Below, one piece after another: positions 1 through 7,193 of a DNA stretch of 9,906 bases. Position 1 is the first letter of the stretch. The number at the start of each line of letters is the position of its first letter. A model generated the notes under the pieces. That model was not told the origin of the DNA and did not search any database. It saw nothing but the letters and a program-made list of their open reading frames with translations. Source of the stretch: DRTC01 sp964521025 (lineage in GTDB: Bacteria; Cloacimonadota; Cloacimonadia; Cloacimonadales; TCS61); assembly GCA_964521025.1 (NCBI GenBank), contig CAZFPK010000085.1, positions 1-9,906 on the forward strand, in the 5' to 3' direction. The translations under genes were made by a program, and so were the position numbers.

Positions 1-75
1 AAACAAGGTTTAATGCAGGATCTGCTCACAGGCAAAAAAGAAGTGGAACCCGATAAAGAGGATTATGATGAATAA
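1..75 (+). CDS. hsdS: Type I restriction-modification specificity subunit S, C-terminal fragment
   Basis: Only the last 24 codons are in the window; the reading frame is open from base 1 and ends at TAA 73-75. The peptide starts KQGLMQDLLTGK, the characteristic C-terminal end of HsdS proteins, where the last conserved helix is followed by a (L/M)xxLLTG(K/R) tail. HsdS is the DNA-recognition subunit that holds HsdM and HsdR together and sets which bipartite sequence is methylated or cut. The call rests on this short motif plus the complete hsdR that follows 90 bp downstream in the same direction, the usual order in such operons. Target recognition domains are not visible, so specificity cannot be discussed. 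Confidence 0.85.
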   Translation, partial: KQGLMQDLLTGKKEVEPDKEDYDE

Positions 76-165
76 AATTTCAAACATAAAAATATTCCCG
101 GCGGGATTAAATGTAATTAGTCACTTGGATTATTTGGTTATGTTATTTTAGGAGATTATGAAATT

Positions 166-3100
166 ATGGCAGAATATATCAATGTAGAAAAACCATTTTT
201 AGTGAAATTGGAACAACTCGGTTGGAAAGTAATAGATCACGGAGTTTCGGGAATTCCGCAAGACCCAAAAACAAGTTTACGTAAGAATTTCAAAGAGATT
301 GTTTTGGAAGATGTTTTCAAAGAATCTCTGAATAAAATCAATAAAACTTCTAACGGAAATGAGTGGCTCACCGAAAAGCAACTTAATGAACTGTATTATG
401 AAATCACCAACTATTCAGGTAAAAACTTACAGGAAGCTAATAAAAGTATTTTCAATCAATTACTGCATAATACCAATGTAGATCGTAATGAACTTACAGG
501 TGATGAATCTCCGTTGGTTCGTTTTATAGATTTTGATAATTGGGAAAACAATTCTTTCATCGCTATCAATCAATTCCGCATCGATACACCGAGCAGTGTG
601 CGAGAAGCAATTATACCCGATATTGTCCTCTTTGTAAACGGAATGCCTTTTGTAGTGGTGGAATGTAAAGATCTGGATGTTGCTGAACCGTTATCGGAAG
701 CGGAAAATCAGATACGCAGATACAGCAATCGGCGTGATGATGAATTTGGAGTTAAGGAAGGAGAAGAGCGACTTTTTCATTATAATTTGTTCAGCATAAT
801 CACGCACGGAGAAGAAGCCCGAGCAGGAACTATTTCAGCAGATTTTGATTATTATTACAACTGGAAAGATATTTTCCCAGAAGAATATAAAGTTATTGAT
901 ATCGAAAAAGATAATGAACAAATTCAGGAAGTTCTTATTCGAGGAGTTTTAAATAAAGAAATTTTATTGGATGTTCTTCGTCATTTCACCCTTTTTATGG
1001 AGATCAAAGAAGGAACGGAAGTAAAGATTGTTTGCCGTTATCAGCAATATCGAGCTGTTGGTAAAATATTACAAAGACTTAGATTGGGTCAAACTCCCGC
1101 AACTCGTTCAGGTGTAATTTGGCATACTCAAGGCAGCGGAAAATCTTTAACAATGGTTTTTCTGGTTAGGAAGCTCCGTTCTCAAACGGACCTGAAAGAT
1201 TATATGATATTGATGATAAATGACCGAATCGACCTGGAAGATCAGCTCACCAAAACAGCACTTCTTACAGGAGAAAAAGTAAATGTAATTTCCAAGCGGA
1301 ACAGATTACGACCTGAATTGGAGGAGCATACTTCCAACCTGAATATGGTAATGATCCATAAATTCCTACAAGAAGAAATCAAACATTCCCAAGCTTTGAT
1401 GAGAGCTTATTATGAAGATGGTAAAGTTCCGGAATTTAAGCCGTTCAAAAAAATAAACAATTCAGACAGGATCTTGATTTTAATAGATGAAGCTCACAGG
1501 ACTCAAGGTGGAGATATGGGCGACAATCTCTTTTCTGCTTTCCCGAATGCCGCCAAAATAGCTTTCACGGGAACACCGCTTCTCACAGATCGCAACAAAA
1601 ATAAAACACACGAAAGATTCGGAACATTTATAGATAAATATAAAATTCGACAATCGGTAAAAGATCGAGCAACTTTGGATATTGTTTACATCGGCAGAAC
1701 CAGCAAAGACCACATTATTGATTACGACGGATTCTATAAAGAGTTTGAAGATATTTTCCGCAAAAGAACCAAAGAAGAAAGATTAGAAATTCAAAAACGC
1801 TATGGTGGAATGCGACAATATTTGGAGAACAAAGACAGATTACGCAAAATTGCCAATGATATTGTAGAGCATTACACAACCGAAATTATGGTAAACGATT
1901 TCAAAGCACAAGTTGTGGCAAGTTCAGTTTTGGCAGCAGCTCGATATGAATATTTGATAAAAGAAGCAATTCAGAAGAAGATAGAACGAGAAGAAGCAAA
2001 AACTGAGAAAGACAAAGAATTCATCAAAAGATTAAAATTTTTAGATGTTTGCACAGTTGTTTCGATGCAGGAAAATAATGAACTCGGTTATATTACAAAA
2101 GCTCGTTTAAATGCACGAGAAAAGAATGCAGTTGAGAATTTTAAGAAAGATTTTGATTATGAAAAACCCGAAACAGGAATTGCTATTCTCTGCGTTTGCG
2201 ACAGATTAATTACAGGTTTTGATGCTCCGATAGAACAAGCAATGTATCTTGATAAAAACTTGCGTGAACACGACCTTCTGCAGGCAATTGCCAGAGTTAA
2301 CCGAACCAAAGGTCCCAAGAAAACTCACGGAATTGTAGTTGATTATTTCGGTGTTGCTCAAAACCTGAAAGAAGCTCTGGCAATTTACGGTGATGAAGAT
2401 GAAAAAGCACTCAAAGAATTTCTGGAATATTTTAAAGATATAAATAAAGAACTTCCGATTTTGGAAAGTCGCTACAATCGTTTAATCCAACTTTTTGAAG
2501 ATAAAAAAATTACGCAAATCAAAGCCTTTGTAAATCAGGAAATGGAAGATGATAAAGAAGAATTCAAAGTTGCGGAAGATTGCATTGATCTGGCTGAGGA
2601 AGTTCGTTTTCGCGCAGAATTTGATACTTACCTGAAATCTTTCTTTGATTCCCTTGATCTGCTTTTCAATGTAAATCAGGCAAAAGTTTATTGGATTCCT
2701 GCAAAACGTTTTGGTTACTTAATGATGAGAATTCGTAACAGATACAAAGATGAAACTTTAGACCTTAAATGGGCTGGTGCAAAAGTTAGAAAGCTGATAG
2801 ATAGACATTTGGAATCTTTGGGAATCAATAGCAAAATCCCACCAGTTTCGCTACTCTCCGATAAATTCCCCAAAGAACTGGAAAAGCATTCAGGCAAAGC
2901 AAAAGCTTCTGAGATGGAACACGCAATAAGAAAACATATCAAAGTAAATTTGGCTAAAGATCCTGAACTTTATACAAAATTCAACGAGCGTCTAAAAGCG
3001 ATTATCGAAAAATTCAAAGGTCATTGGGATATGATAATCGAAAAATTCTCCAAACTTCGAGAAGATATGAACGAAGGCAGGAAAGATGAAGTTGATGGAT

Positions 3101-3411
3101 TGAATAAACAGCAACAACCGTTTTATGGTTTGATGAAAATGATTATTTTTGAAGATATGGAAATTAATGAACAAACAGATAATAAAATCAAAGTTTTAAC
3201 TTCTGAGATTGTAACTGAATTGATAACTTCAATAAATATAAATCATTTTTGGACTAAAGATTCAAAGCGGAAAAAGCTGGAAGGTGAAATTGATGATATT
3301 TTAGAATTTTGCGATATTAAGGAAGTTTCAGAAAATCATCAAAAACTTACGACTGAAATTTTAGCTTTAGCGAAGAAACGACACCAAGATTTAGTGGGAA
3401 ATCAAAACTGA
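166..3411 (+). CDS. hsdR: Type I restriction enzyme R subunit (endonuclease and DNA translocase)
   Basis: This 1081-residue protein has the normal length for HsdR. In the restriction complex it uses ATP to pump DNA and cuts when translocation stalls. The N-terminal part carries the PD-(D/E)xK nuclease: D152 in IIPDIVLF and E166-C-K168 in VVVECKD. The superfamily 2 helicase core follows: Walker A TQGSGKS (321-327), DEAH box with R445 (441-445), FTGTP (467-471), motif V TGFDAP (683-688) and motif VI ARVNR (709-713). Residues from about 760 to the end are helix-rich, as expected for the HsdM-binding region. All key residues are present, so the enzyme looks active. The start ATG lies 11 bases after AGGAG (150-154); an out-of-frame ATG at 158 sits closer to that site. 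It belongs with hsdS upstream and is almost contiguous with the metallopeptidase downstream. Confidence 0.97.
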   Translation: MAEYINVEKPFLVKLEQLGWKVIDHGVSGIPQDPKTSLRKNFKEIVLEDVFKESLNKINKTSNGNEWLTEKQLNELYYEITNYSGKNLQEANKSIFNQLLHNTNVDRNELTGDESPLVRFIDFDNWENNSFIAINQFRIDTPSSVREAIIPDIVLFVNGMPFVVVECKDLDVAEPLSEAENQIRRYSNRRDDEFGVKEGEERLFHYNLFSIITHGEEARAGTISADFDYYYNWKDIFPEEYKVIDIEKDNEQIQEVLIRGVLNKEILLDVLRHFTLFMEIKEGTEVKIVCRYQQYRAVGKILQRLRLGQTPATRSGVIWHTQGSGKSLTMVFLVRKLRSQTDLKDYMILMINDRIDLEDQLTKTALLTGEKVNVISKRNRLRPELEEHTSNLNMVMIHKFLQEEIKHSQALMRAYYEDGKVPEFKPFKKINNSDRILILIDEAHRTQGGDMGDNLFSAFPNAAKIAFTGTPLLTDRNKNKTHERFGTFIDKYKIRQSVKDRATLDIVYIGRTSKDHIIDYDGFYKEFEDIFRKRTKEERLEIQKRYGGMRQYLENKDRLRKIANDIVEHYTTEIMVNDFKAQVVASSVLAAARYEYLIKEAIQKKIEREEAKTEKDKEFIKRLKFLDVCTVVSMQENNELGYITKARLNAREKNAVENFKKDFDYEKPETGIAILCVCDRLITGFDAPIEQAMYLDKNLREHDLLQAIARVNRTKGPKKTHGIVVDYFGVAQNLKEALAIYGDEDEKALKEFLEYFKDINKELPILESRYNRLIQLFEDKKITQIKAFVNQEMEDDKEEFKVAEDCIDLAEEVRFRAEFDTYLKSFFDSLDLLFNVNQAKVYWIPAKRFGYLMMRIRNRYKDETLDLKWAGAKVRKLIDRHLESLGINSKIPPVSLLSDKFPKELEKHSGKAKASEMEHAIRKHIKVNLAKDPELYTKFNERLKAIIEKFKGHWDMIIEKFSKLREDMNEGRKDEVDGLNKQQQPFYGLMKMIIFEDMEINEQTDNKIKVLTSEIVTELITSININHFWTKDSKRKKLEGEIDDILEFCDIKEVSENHQKLTTEILALAKKRHQDLVGNQN

Positions 3412-3413
3412 TT

Positions 3414-4091
3414 ATGTTTGAAGATATTGAAATAAATGTAAAAAAACATAAACGCAAAACTCTCAGTATTTACATTGAGCGAGACGGATCAGTTACTGTT
3501 TTAGCTCCTGAAAATTTGTCAGAAGAAGAAATTCAGAAAGTTATCCAAACGAAAGAATATCAGATTTATAAATATCTCGCTGAATGGAAAGAGATGAATG
3601 AAAGCAAAATTGCCAGAACTCTTGTCAACGGACAATCATACCTTTATCTCGGTCGTAACTATCGTCTGGAAATCATAAATGAACTTTCAAAACCTTTGAT
3701 GTTAAAGCAGGGGTATTTCTTATTACAAGAAAAAGGCAAGCTAAAAGCAAGAGAATATTTTATTAACTTTTATAAAGAAAAAGGATTAAATAAAATTAAG
3801 GAGAAAATAGAAAAATATCAAGAGTGGATGGGAGTATCTTGCAATAAAATCAGAATCATTGATTTAAAGAATCGTTGGGGATCTTGCTCCAATGATGGTA
3901 ATCTCAATTTCCACTGGAAATGTGCTATGGCTCCGCTGGATGTGCTTACTTATATTGTAGTTCACGAAATGGCTCATTTAAAACACAAACGACATTCACA
4001 AGCTTTCTGGAATGAAGTTGATAAAGTTTTACCAAACTATCAGAATCAAATAGAATGGTTAAAACAGAACGGTGCTTCACTTGATATTTGA
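3414..4091 (+). CDS. YgjP-type (DUF45, M48-like) zinc metallopeptidase, 225 aa, coupled to hsdR
   Basis: The zinc site is clear: HEMAH at residues 184-188, with a third ligand H194 in the HKRHS stretch, the HExxH-x5-H pattern of the YgjP/DUF45 family. The upstream family motif NRWGSCS (153-159) and the downstream AFWNEVDKVLP are also present. There is no signal peptide or membrane segment, so it should act in the cytoplasm. It starts two bases after the hsdR stop and has no clear Shine-Dalgarno of its own, so translation is probably coupled to hsdR. This gene family is often found inside type I restriction operons, but its substrate there is not established. A role in turnover of HsdR, limiting self-restriction, is possible in principle and is only a guess. 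Length and motifs indicate an intact protein. Confidence 0.92.
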   Translation: MFEDIEINVKKHKRKTLSIYIERDGSVTVLAPENLSEEEIQKVIQTKEYQIYKYLAEWKEMNESKIARTLVNGQSYLYLGRNYRLEIINELSKPLMLKQGYFLLQEKGKLKAREYFINFYKEKGLNKIKEKIEKYQEWMGVSCNKIRIIDLKNRWGSCSNDGNLNFHWKCAMAPLDVLTYIVVHEMAHLKHKRHSQAFWNEVDKVLPNYQNQIEWLKQNGASLDI

Positions 4092-4121
4092 GAAGTATTT
4101 TAAGATGTGGTACGTAACAAA

Positions 4122-4148
4122 GCTATCCGTGCTGAAGCACGGCATAGC
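4122..4148. repeat. Near-perfect hairpin with TGAA loop, likely dispersed intergenic repeat
   Basis: The left arm 4122-4132 (GCTATCCGTGC) pairs with 4137-4148 (GCACGGCATAGC), with one bulged C at 4143 and a four-base TGAA loop. It lies 30 bp after the metallopeptidase stop. No T-run follows on the + strand, so it is a poor intrinsic terminator. The compact, GC-rich stem in AT-rich surroundings is typical of REP-like dispersed elements or RNA-end-stabilising hairpins. Whether it recurs in the genome cannot be seen here. Confidence 0.55.
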
Positions 4149-4232
4149 CCCAACATTATGCCTATTTCAGAATTTTCAGTAAGAATGTATATCTCTTAAC
4201 TGAATAAATGGTAATTTTTGTTAATAATACAT

Positions 4233-4239
4233 AAAGGAG
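4233..4239 (+). promoter_or_regulatory. Ribosome binding site fixing the RDD gene start
   Basis: AAAGGAG at 4233-4239 lies five bases before ATG 4245. It selects that ATG over the TTG at 4218, which would add nine residues but has no Shine-Dalgarno sequence upstream. Confidence 0.8.
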
Positions 4240-4244
4240 ACAAT

Positions 4245-5060
4245 ATGAAAAAATACTTTTTTTCAGACGGAAAAGATAAGCAAGGACCATTTTCTCTTGA
4301 AGAATTAAAAAATAAGGATATCAAGAAAGAGACCTTAATTTGGTTCCAAGGACTTGAAGATTGGAAGCCTGCAGAAGAAATTAAAGAATTTGAAGAAATT
4401 TTAGAACTAATACCACCACCCATAGTCGCAGATTATATCGAAACTAACATAGAAGATAGTGTAGCCGATGGAATGATTGAGAAAATAGTTAATGACGTAG
4501 AAAATCAAGACGATAAATGCAATAATCTTTTAGATACAGCACCACACCCTTGGAGAAGACTTCTTGCCCGAACAGCAGATTTCTTTTTTGGTGGTTATTT
4601 GATGCTAATACCAATATCATATGCAGTTGGATATTTTTCCCCTCAAAGTGTTGATGGTTATGTTGAATTACTTGAAAATCCAATTGTAGTAGCTTTCATA
4701 GCATATTTAGTTTGGATTCCCTTTGAAGCTATGTTTATATCTTTTATGGGTACAACACCTTCAAAATGGATTTTTGGTATCCGTGTTATCAGCAAAACAG
4801 GAGAAAAATTATCATTCACGAATTCATTGCATAGAGTTTTCCTTGTCTTTGTCCAAGGAGATGGTTTGGCTATACCACTTGTCACTCTTTTTACAAGAAT
4901 ATCTGCTTATAAACGTCTTACAAAAACAGGTACAACTTTATGGGATACATCAATAAATTCTTTAGTAGTGTATAAAAGTTTTGGTGTAATAAGAGTATTG
5001 TCCAGCATATTTGTTTATCTTGCAATGTTAGTGATATTAACTCTTCTGAATTCAGTGTAA
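4245..5060 (+). CDS. GYF_2 (DUF4339)-RDD family membrane protein, 271 aa
   Basis: Residues 3-50 match the GYF_2/DUF4339 pattern: a start such as KYFFSDG, then QGPFSLEEL and a tryptophan-rich WFQGLEDWKP, a small domain thought to bind peptides. An acidic linker follows to about residue 100. An RDD domain begins at PWRRLLARTAD, with R109 and D112 as the name-giving residues. Hydrophobic segments lie at about 113-131, 146-168 and 247-270, with GTTPSKWIFGIRV (169-181) and an AYKR...LWDTS stretch typical of RDD proteins between them. The protein should sit in the inner membrane with the GYF_2 domain in the cytoplasm. RDD proteins are mostly uncharacterised; some have been linked to ion transport, and no substrate can be inferred here. 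It is probably cotranscribed with the small exported protein 8 bp downstream. Confidence 0.88.
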   Translation: MKKYFFSDGKDKQGPFSLEELKNKDIKKETLIWFQGLEDWKPAEEIKEFEEILELIPPPIVADYIETNIEDSVADGMIEKIVNDVENQDDKCNNLLDTAPHPWRRLLARTADFFFGGYLMLIPISYAVGYFSPQSVDGYVELLENPIVVAFIAYLVWIPFEAMFISFMGTTPSKWIFGIRVISKTGEKLSFTNSLHRVFLVFVQGDGLAIPLVTLFTRISAYKRLTKTGTTLWDTSINSLVVYKSFGVIRVLSSIFVYLAMLVILTLLNSV

Positions 5061-5068
5061 AACGGAAT

Positions 5069-5452
5069 ATGTATTATCCATTTAGACCTAACAAATTGTT
5101 TGGACACCAAAGTGCAAAAATCATTATTATCGTTTTGTTTGCGAGTATATATTCACTTTCTTTTTCACAAACATTTTCAGAAGATGACATTAAAGAATTT
5201 GCAAAAGAGATTAACAAAGAAGTCCAGGGAATTAGTATTGATAATGCTATTACAATACGTGGTTGTTATGCATATGGAAGGACCATAGTTTATCAATATG
5301 ATGTAACTAAAGAATGGTATCCTACGCAAAATATGAAGAAAGATATTATAAACAATTTTAAGGTAGATGATATTTCTGACTTATTCTTCACTAATTGTTA
5401 CCGGAATTCCAAAATGGTACATAATCGGCAGTTTAAATTGATACAGATTTAA
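5069..5452 (+). CDS. Small exported protein of unknown function, possibly truncated at its C-terminus
   Basis: This 127-residue protein has a basic N-terminus ending in K17, a hydrophobic run at about 18-32 (IIIIVLFASIYSL) and a likely signal-peptidase site near SFS-QTF (33/34), so it is probably periplasmic or secreted. The mature part contains a Cys-containing ITIRGCYAYGRTIVYQYDV strand region and a YPTQNMKKDII helix; I recall similar patterns in uncharacterised exported proteins but cannot name a family. There is no strong Shine-Dalgarno; it starts 8 bp after the RDD gene and is probably read from the same transcript. From residue 110 (base 5396) the sequence changes character (CYRNSKMVHNRQ), and a possible IS21 left end TGTTACCGGAAT begins at exactly this base, so the last 18 residues may be encoded by the insertion element. 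Confidence 0.6.
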   Translation: MYYPFRPNKLFGHQSAKIIIIVLFASIYSLSFSQTFSEDDIKEFAKEINKEVQGISIDNAITIRGCYAYGRTIVYQYDVTKEWYPTQNMKKDIINNFKVDDISDLFFTNCYRNSKMVHNRQFKLIQI

Positions 5453-5485
5453 ACGAAAGGATTAGATTTTTTTCATAATAATAAT

Positions 5486-5508
5486 GAGGAGAGTCTAATT
5501 GAAAGGAG
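5486..5508 (+). promoter_or_regulatory. Two stacked ribosome binding sites before istA
   Basis: GAGGAG (5486-5491) is seven bases before a TTG at 5499, and AAAGGAG (5502-5508) is five bases before ATG 5514 in the same frame. The second fits the family N-terminus (MYHKIK) and a standard start codon better. The first could give a form five residues longer. Confidence 0.55.
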
Positions 5509-5513
5509 CAGAA

Positions 5514-6797
5514 ATGTACCATAAGATCAAGGCTATGAGGAGCGAACATTCAGTTCGTGAGACGGCAGATGTTTTGGGTGTCTCGTCAGGTTGTGTTCAG
5601 AAGTATTCTAAGATGAGTTTAGCAGAAGGTGCAGTTTATGTGAAGCAGTTAAAGCGAAAAAGTCAGTTCGATGAAGTGCGAAGTTTCATTGAGGAGCAGC
5701 TGGAAATTTACCCGAGAATGACAGCGACTAAATTGCTTCGTAAAATTAAAATCGAGCATCCTGAAATCACGGTTGGAGTTCGTGCTTTTCGCAACTATCT
5801 CAAACCGTTCAGAGCAAAATACCGGAATCGTAAAATCCGTTATTACCGTCCGGTATTCAGCACGATTCCGGGTGAACAGGTTCAGGTAGATGCGGGTGAA
5901 TACATTGTTCGGAAAGATTCCGCCGGTCAGGAGATGAAGGTTTATTTTGTCTCATTTGTCTTTTCCTATTCCGGGAAAATGTATGTTTCGTATCAAAGTC
6001 GTCCCTACAAAACGGACGATTTCATCAAAGCACATTTGGAAGCATTTCATTATTTTGGAGGAGTTGCGAAAGAGTGTGTTTATGATCAAACCAAACTAGT
6101 TGTGATCAAGGAGAAATATCGGGAAGTCTGGTTCAATGAGCAGTTCCATCGATTTGCTTTGAAGTATGAATTTCTGCCGATCGTCTGCGCAGGTTATGAT
6201 CCTGAAAGCAAAGGTAAGGTTGAACGTTCGATTCGTTATATCAAAGAAGATTTTCTTTACGGAGATATTTTTCCAAACTTAGAATCGGTCAGAATAGCGA
6301 GCTTGATCTGGTTGGATGAAGTAGCGAATATCAGGCTTCATTCTCGCACAAAACGGCAGCCGTCAGAAATGTTTTTGGAAGAGAAACCTTTCCTGAATAC
6401 GCATTATTACACGACAGAGGAAGCGAACCAGCGACTTACCGACAAAACCGGTTTGATCAGTTTTGAAGGAAACAAATACAGCGTTCCTTCATCTTTTCAG
6501 CGAAAAAAAGTGATCGTTGAGCGAGCGGAAAATATTCTGTTCATTCGTGATTTTGCCAGCGGGAAAGAAATAGCGCAGCATCGGCTTTCGTTGATAAAAG
6601 GTAAAACCATCATCAATAATAATCATTATCGTGATTTTCGGAAAAGTATCGATGAAATAATGAGTGAAGTTTTATCCCATTTATCGGAAGTTGAGCAGGC
6701 GGAAAAATTAGTTGAGAGGATCAAGTCTGATAATCCGAGAATCGTGCGAGATCAGTTGAAAGGTTTGAAAAAATTAGCCGTTAAATTTTCTTCTTGA
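5514..6797 (+). CDS. istA: IS21-family transposase (IstA-type DDE integrase)
   Basis: This 427-residue DDE transposase would join element ends to target DNA. The N-terminus holds a helix-turn-helix (about 13-32, SVRETADVLGVSSGCVQKY), followed by a second winged region to about residue 100. The rve core carries D126 in QVDAGEY, D191 in VYDQTK and E237 in the SKGKVERSIRYIKE block, all as expected for IstA. A C-terminal beta-rich segment with EGNKYSVPSSF (about 310-325) matches the IS21 Mu-transposase-like C domain. ATG 5514 is chosen because of its Shine-Dalgarno and family-like MYHKIK start; TTG 5499 is the alternative. Length and motifs suggest an intact enzyme, but IS21 transposition normally needs the IstB ATPase, which is missing here. 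Its G+C content is clearly above that of the restriction genes. Confidence 0.9.
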   Translation: MYHKIKAMRSEHSVRETADVLGVSSGCVQKYSKMSLAEGAVYVKQLKRKSQFDEVRSFIEEQLEIYPRMTATKLLRKIKIEHPEITVGVRAFRNYLKPFRAKYRNRKIRYYRPVFSTIPGEQVQVDAGEYIVRKDSAGQEMKVYFVSFVFSYSGKMYVSYQSRPYKTDDFIKAHLEAFHYFGGVAKECVYDQTKLVVIKEKYREVWFNEQFHRFALKYEFLPIVCAGYDPESKGKVERSIRYIKEDFLYGDIFPNLESVRIASLIWLDEVANIRLHSRTKRQPSEMFLEEKPFLNTHYYTTEEANQRLTDKTGLISFEGNKYSVPSSFQRKKVIVERAENILFIRDFASGKEIAQHRLSLIKGKTIINNNHYRDFRKSIDEIMSEVLSHLSEVEQAEKLVERIKSDNPRIVRDQLKGLKKLAVKFSS

Positions 6798-7193
6798 CAA
6801 TCATTCCACGCTATTTTTTATCATCTCCACAGATAGATTCCGGTTATTTTTTAATAGGAAAAATTAGCTCAGCAGGAGTTGTATGATGTTATGTAGTATA
6901 GGTTTATTAGTTAAACAAAAATATTCATTTTTCAAGAGACATCTATCTCATATCCAAACTGCTCTTCCAGCCTTCCCCAGCTTCCAGCCGAGACAATTTT
7001 ATCCCAAATCAGAATTCTGCTGTTCTTTTTTTTCATTCAGCTATGGAGAATCATGATTATTTTAATACCCGGAAAAGTTCTTTAGAAGCTATAATGTGTT
7101 CAAAAGGCGGAAAACTTTAGTCTGAAAATGGTCTGCCGGACTCAGAAATCATAAATCCTTATTCTGCTATGGTTTGACCGGTCGGGCGAGAGC
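6798..7193. other. Gene-free spacer downstream of istA
   Basis: I see no convincing gene here. All three + frames right after istA are broken within about 60 bases and none resembles istB. A 57-codon ORF at 6883-7056 has an AGGAG four bases upstream, but its product (Ser/Phe/Pro-rich, no motif) looks like chance. Pyrimidine-rich repeats of the type CTTCCAGCCTTCCCCAGCTTCCAG occur near 6962-6991. Toward the end the sequence grades into a degenerate first unit of the 21-bp minisatellite (from about 7164). This stretch may include decayed flank of the IS21 insertion. Confidence 0.5.

Larger units (their letters stand above)
5396..6844 (+). mobile_element. IS21-family insertion, solo istA, ends tentative
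   Basis: The element is supported by the istA-type transposase gene. Ends are not firmly defined. TGTTACCGGAAT at 5396-5407 begins with TGT like many IS21 ends, and ATTCCGGT at 6837-6844 is the reverse complement of its inner ACCGGAAT. The match is only 8 bp, the right side lacks a terminal ACA, and no target duplication was found. No istB ATPase gene or recognisable remnant follows, so the copy looks incomplete and the true right end may have been lost. Confidence 0.45.

Noticed and set aside
1480..3174. Several 60-77 codon minus-strand ORFs inside hsdR
   Set aside because: They are antisense shadows of a fully conserved helicase gene and lack translation signals.
4122..4148. Intrinsic terminator of the restriction operon
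   Set aside because: The stem is good but is followed by CCCAACATT, not a T-run; kept as a hairpin or repeat instead.
6883..7056. 57-codon plus-strand ORF with AGGAG upstream
   Set aside because: No motif, low-complexity Ser/Phe/Pro composition, and it lies in decayed sequence; the ribosome binding site alone is not enough support.
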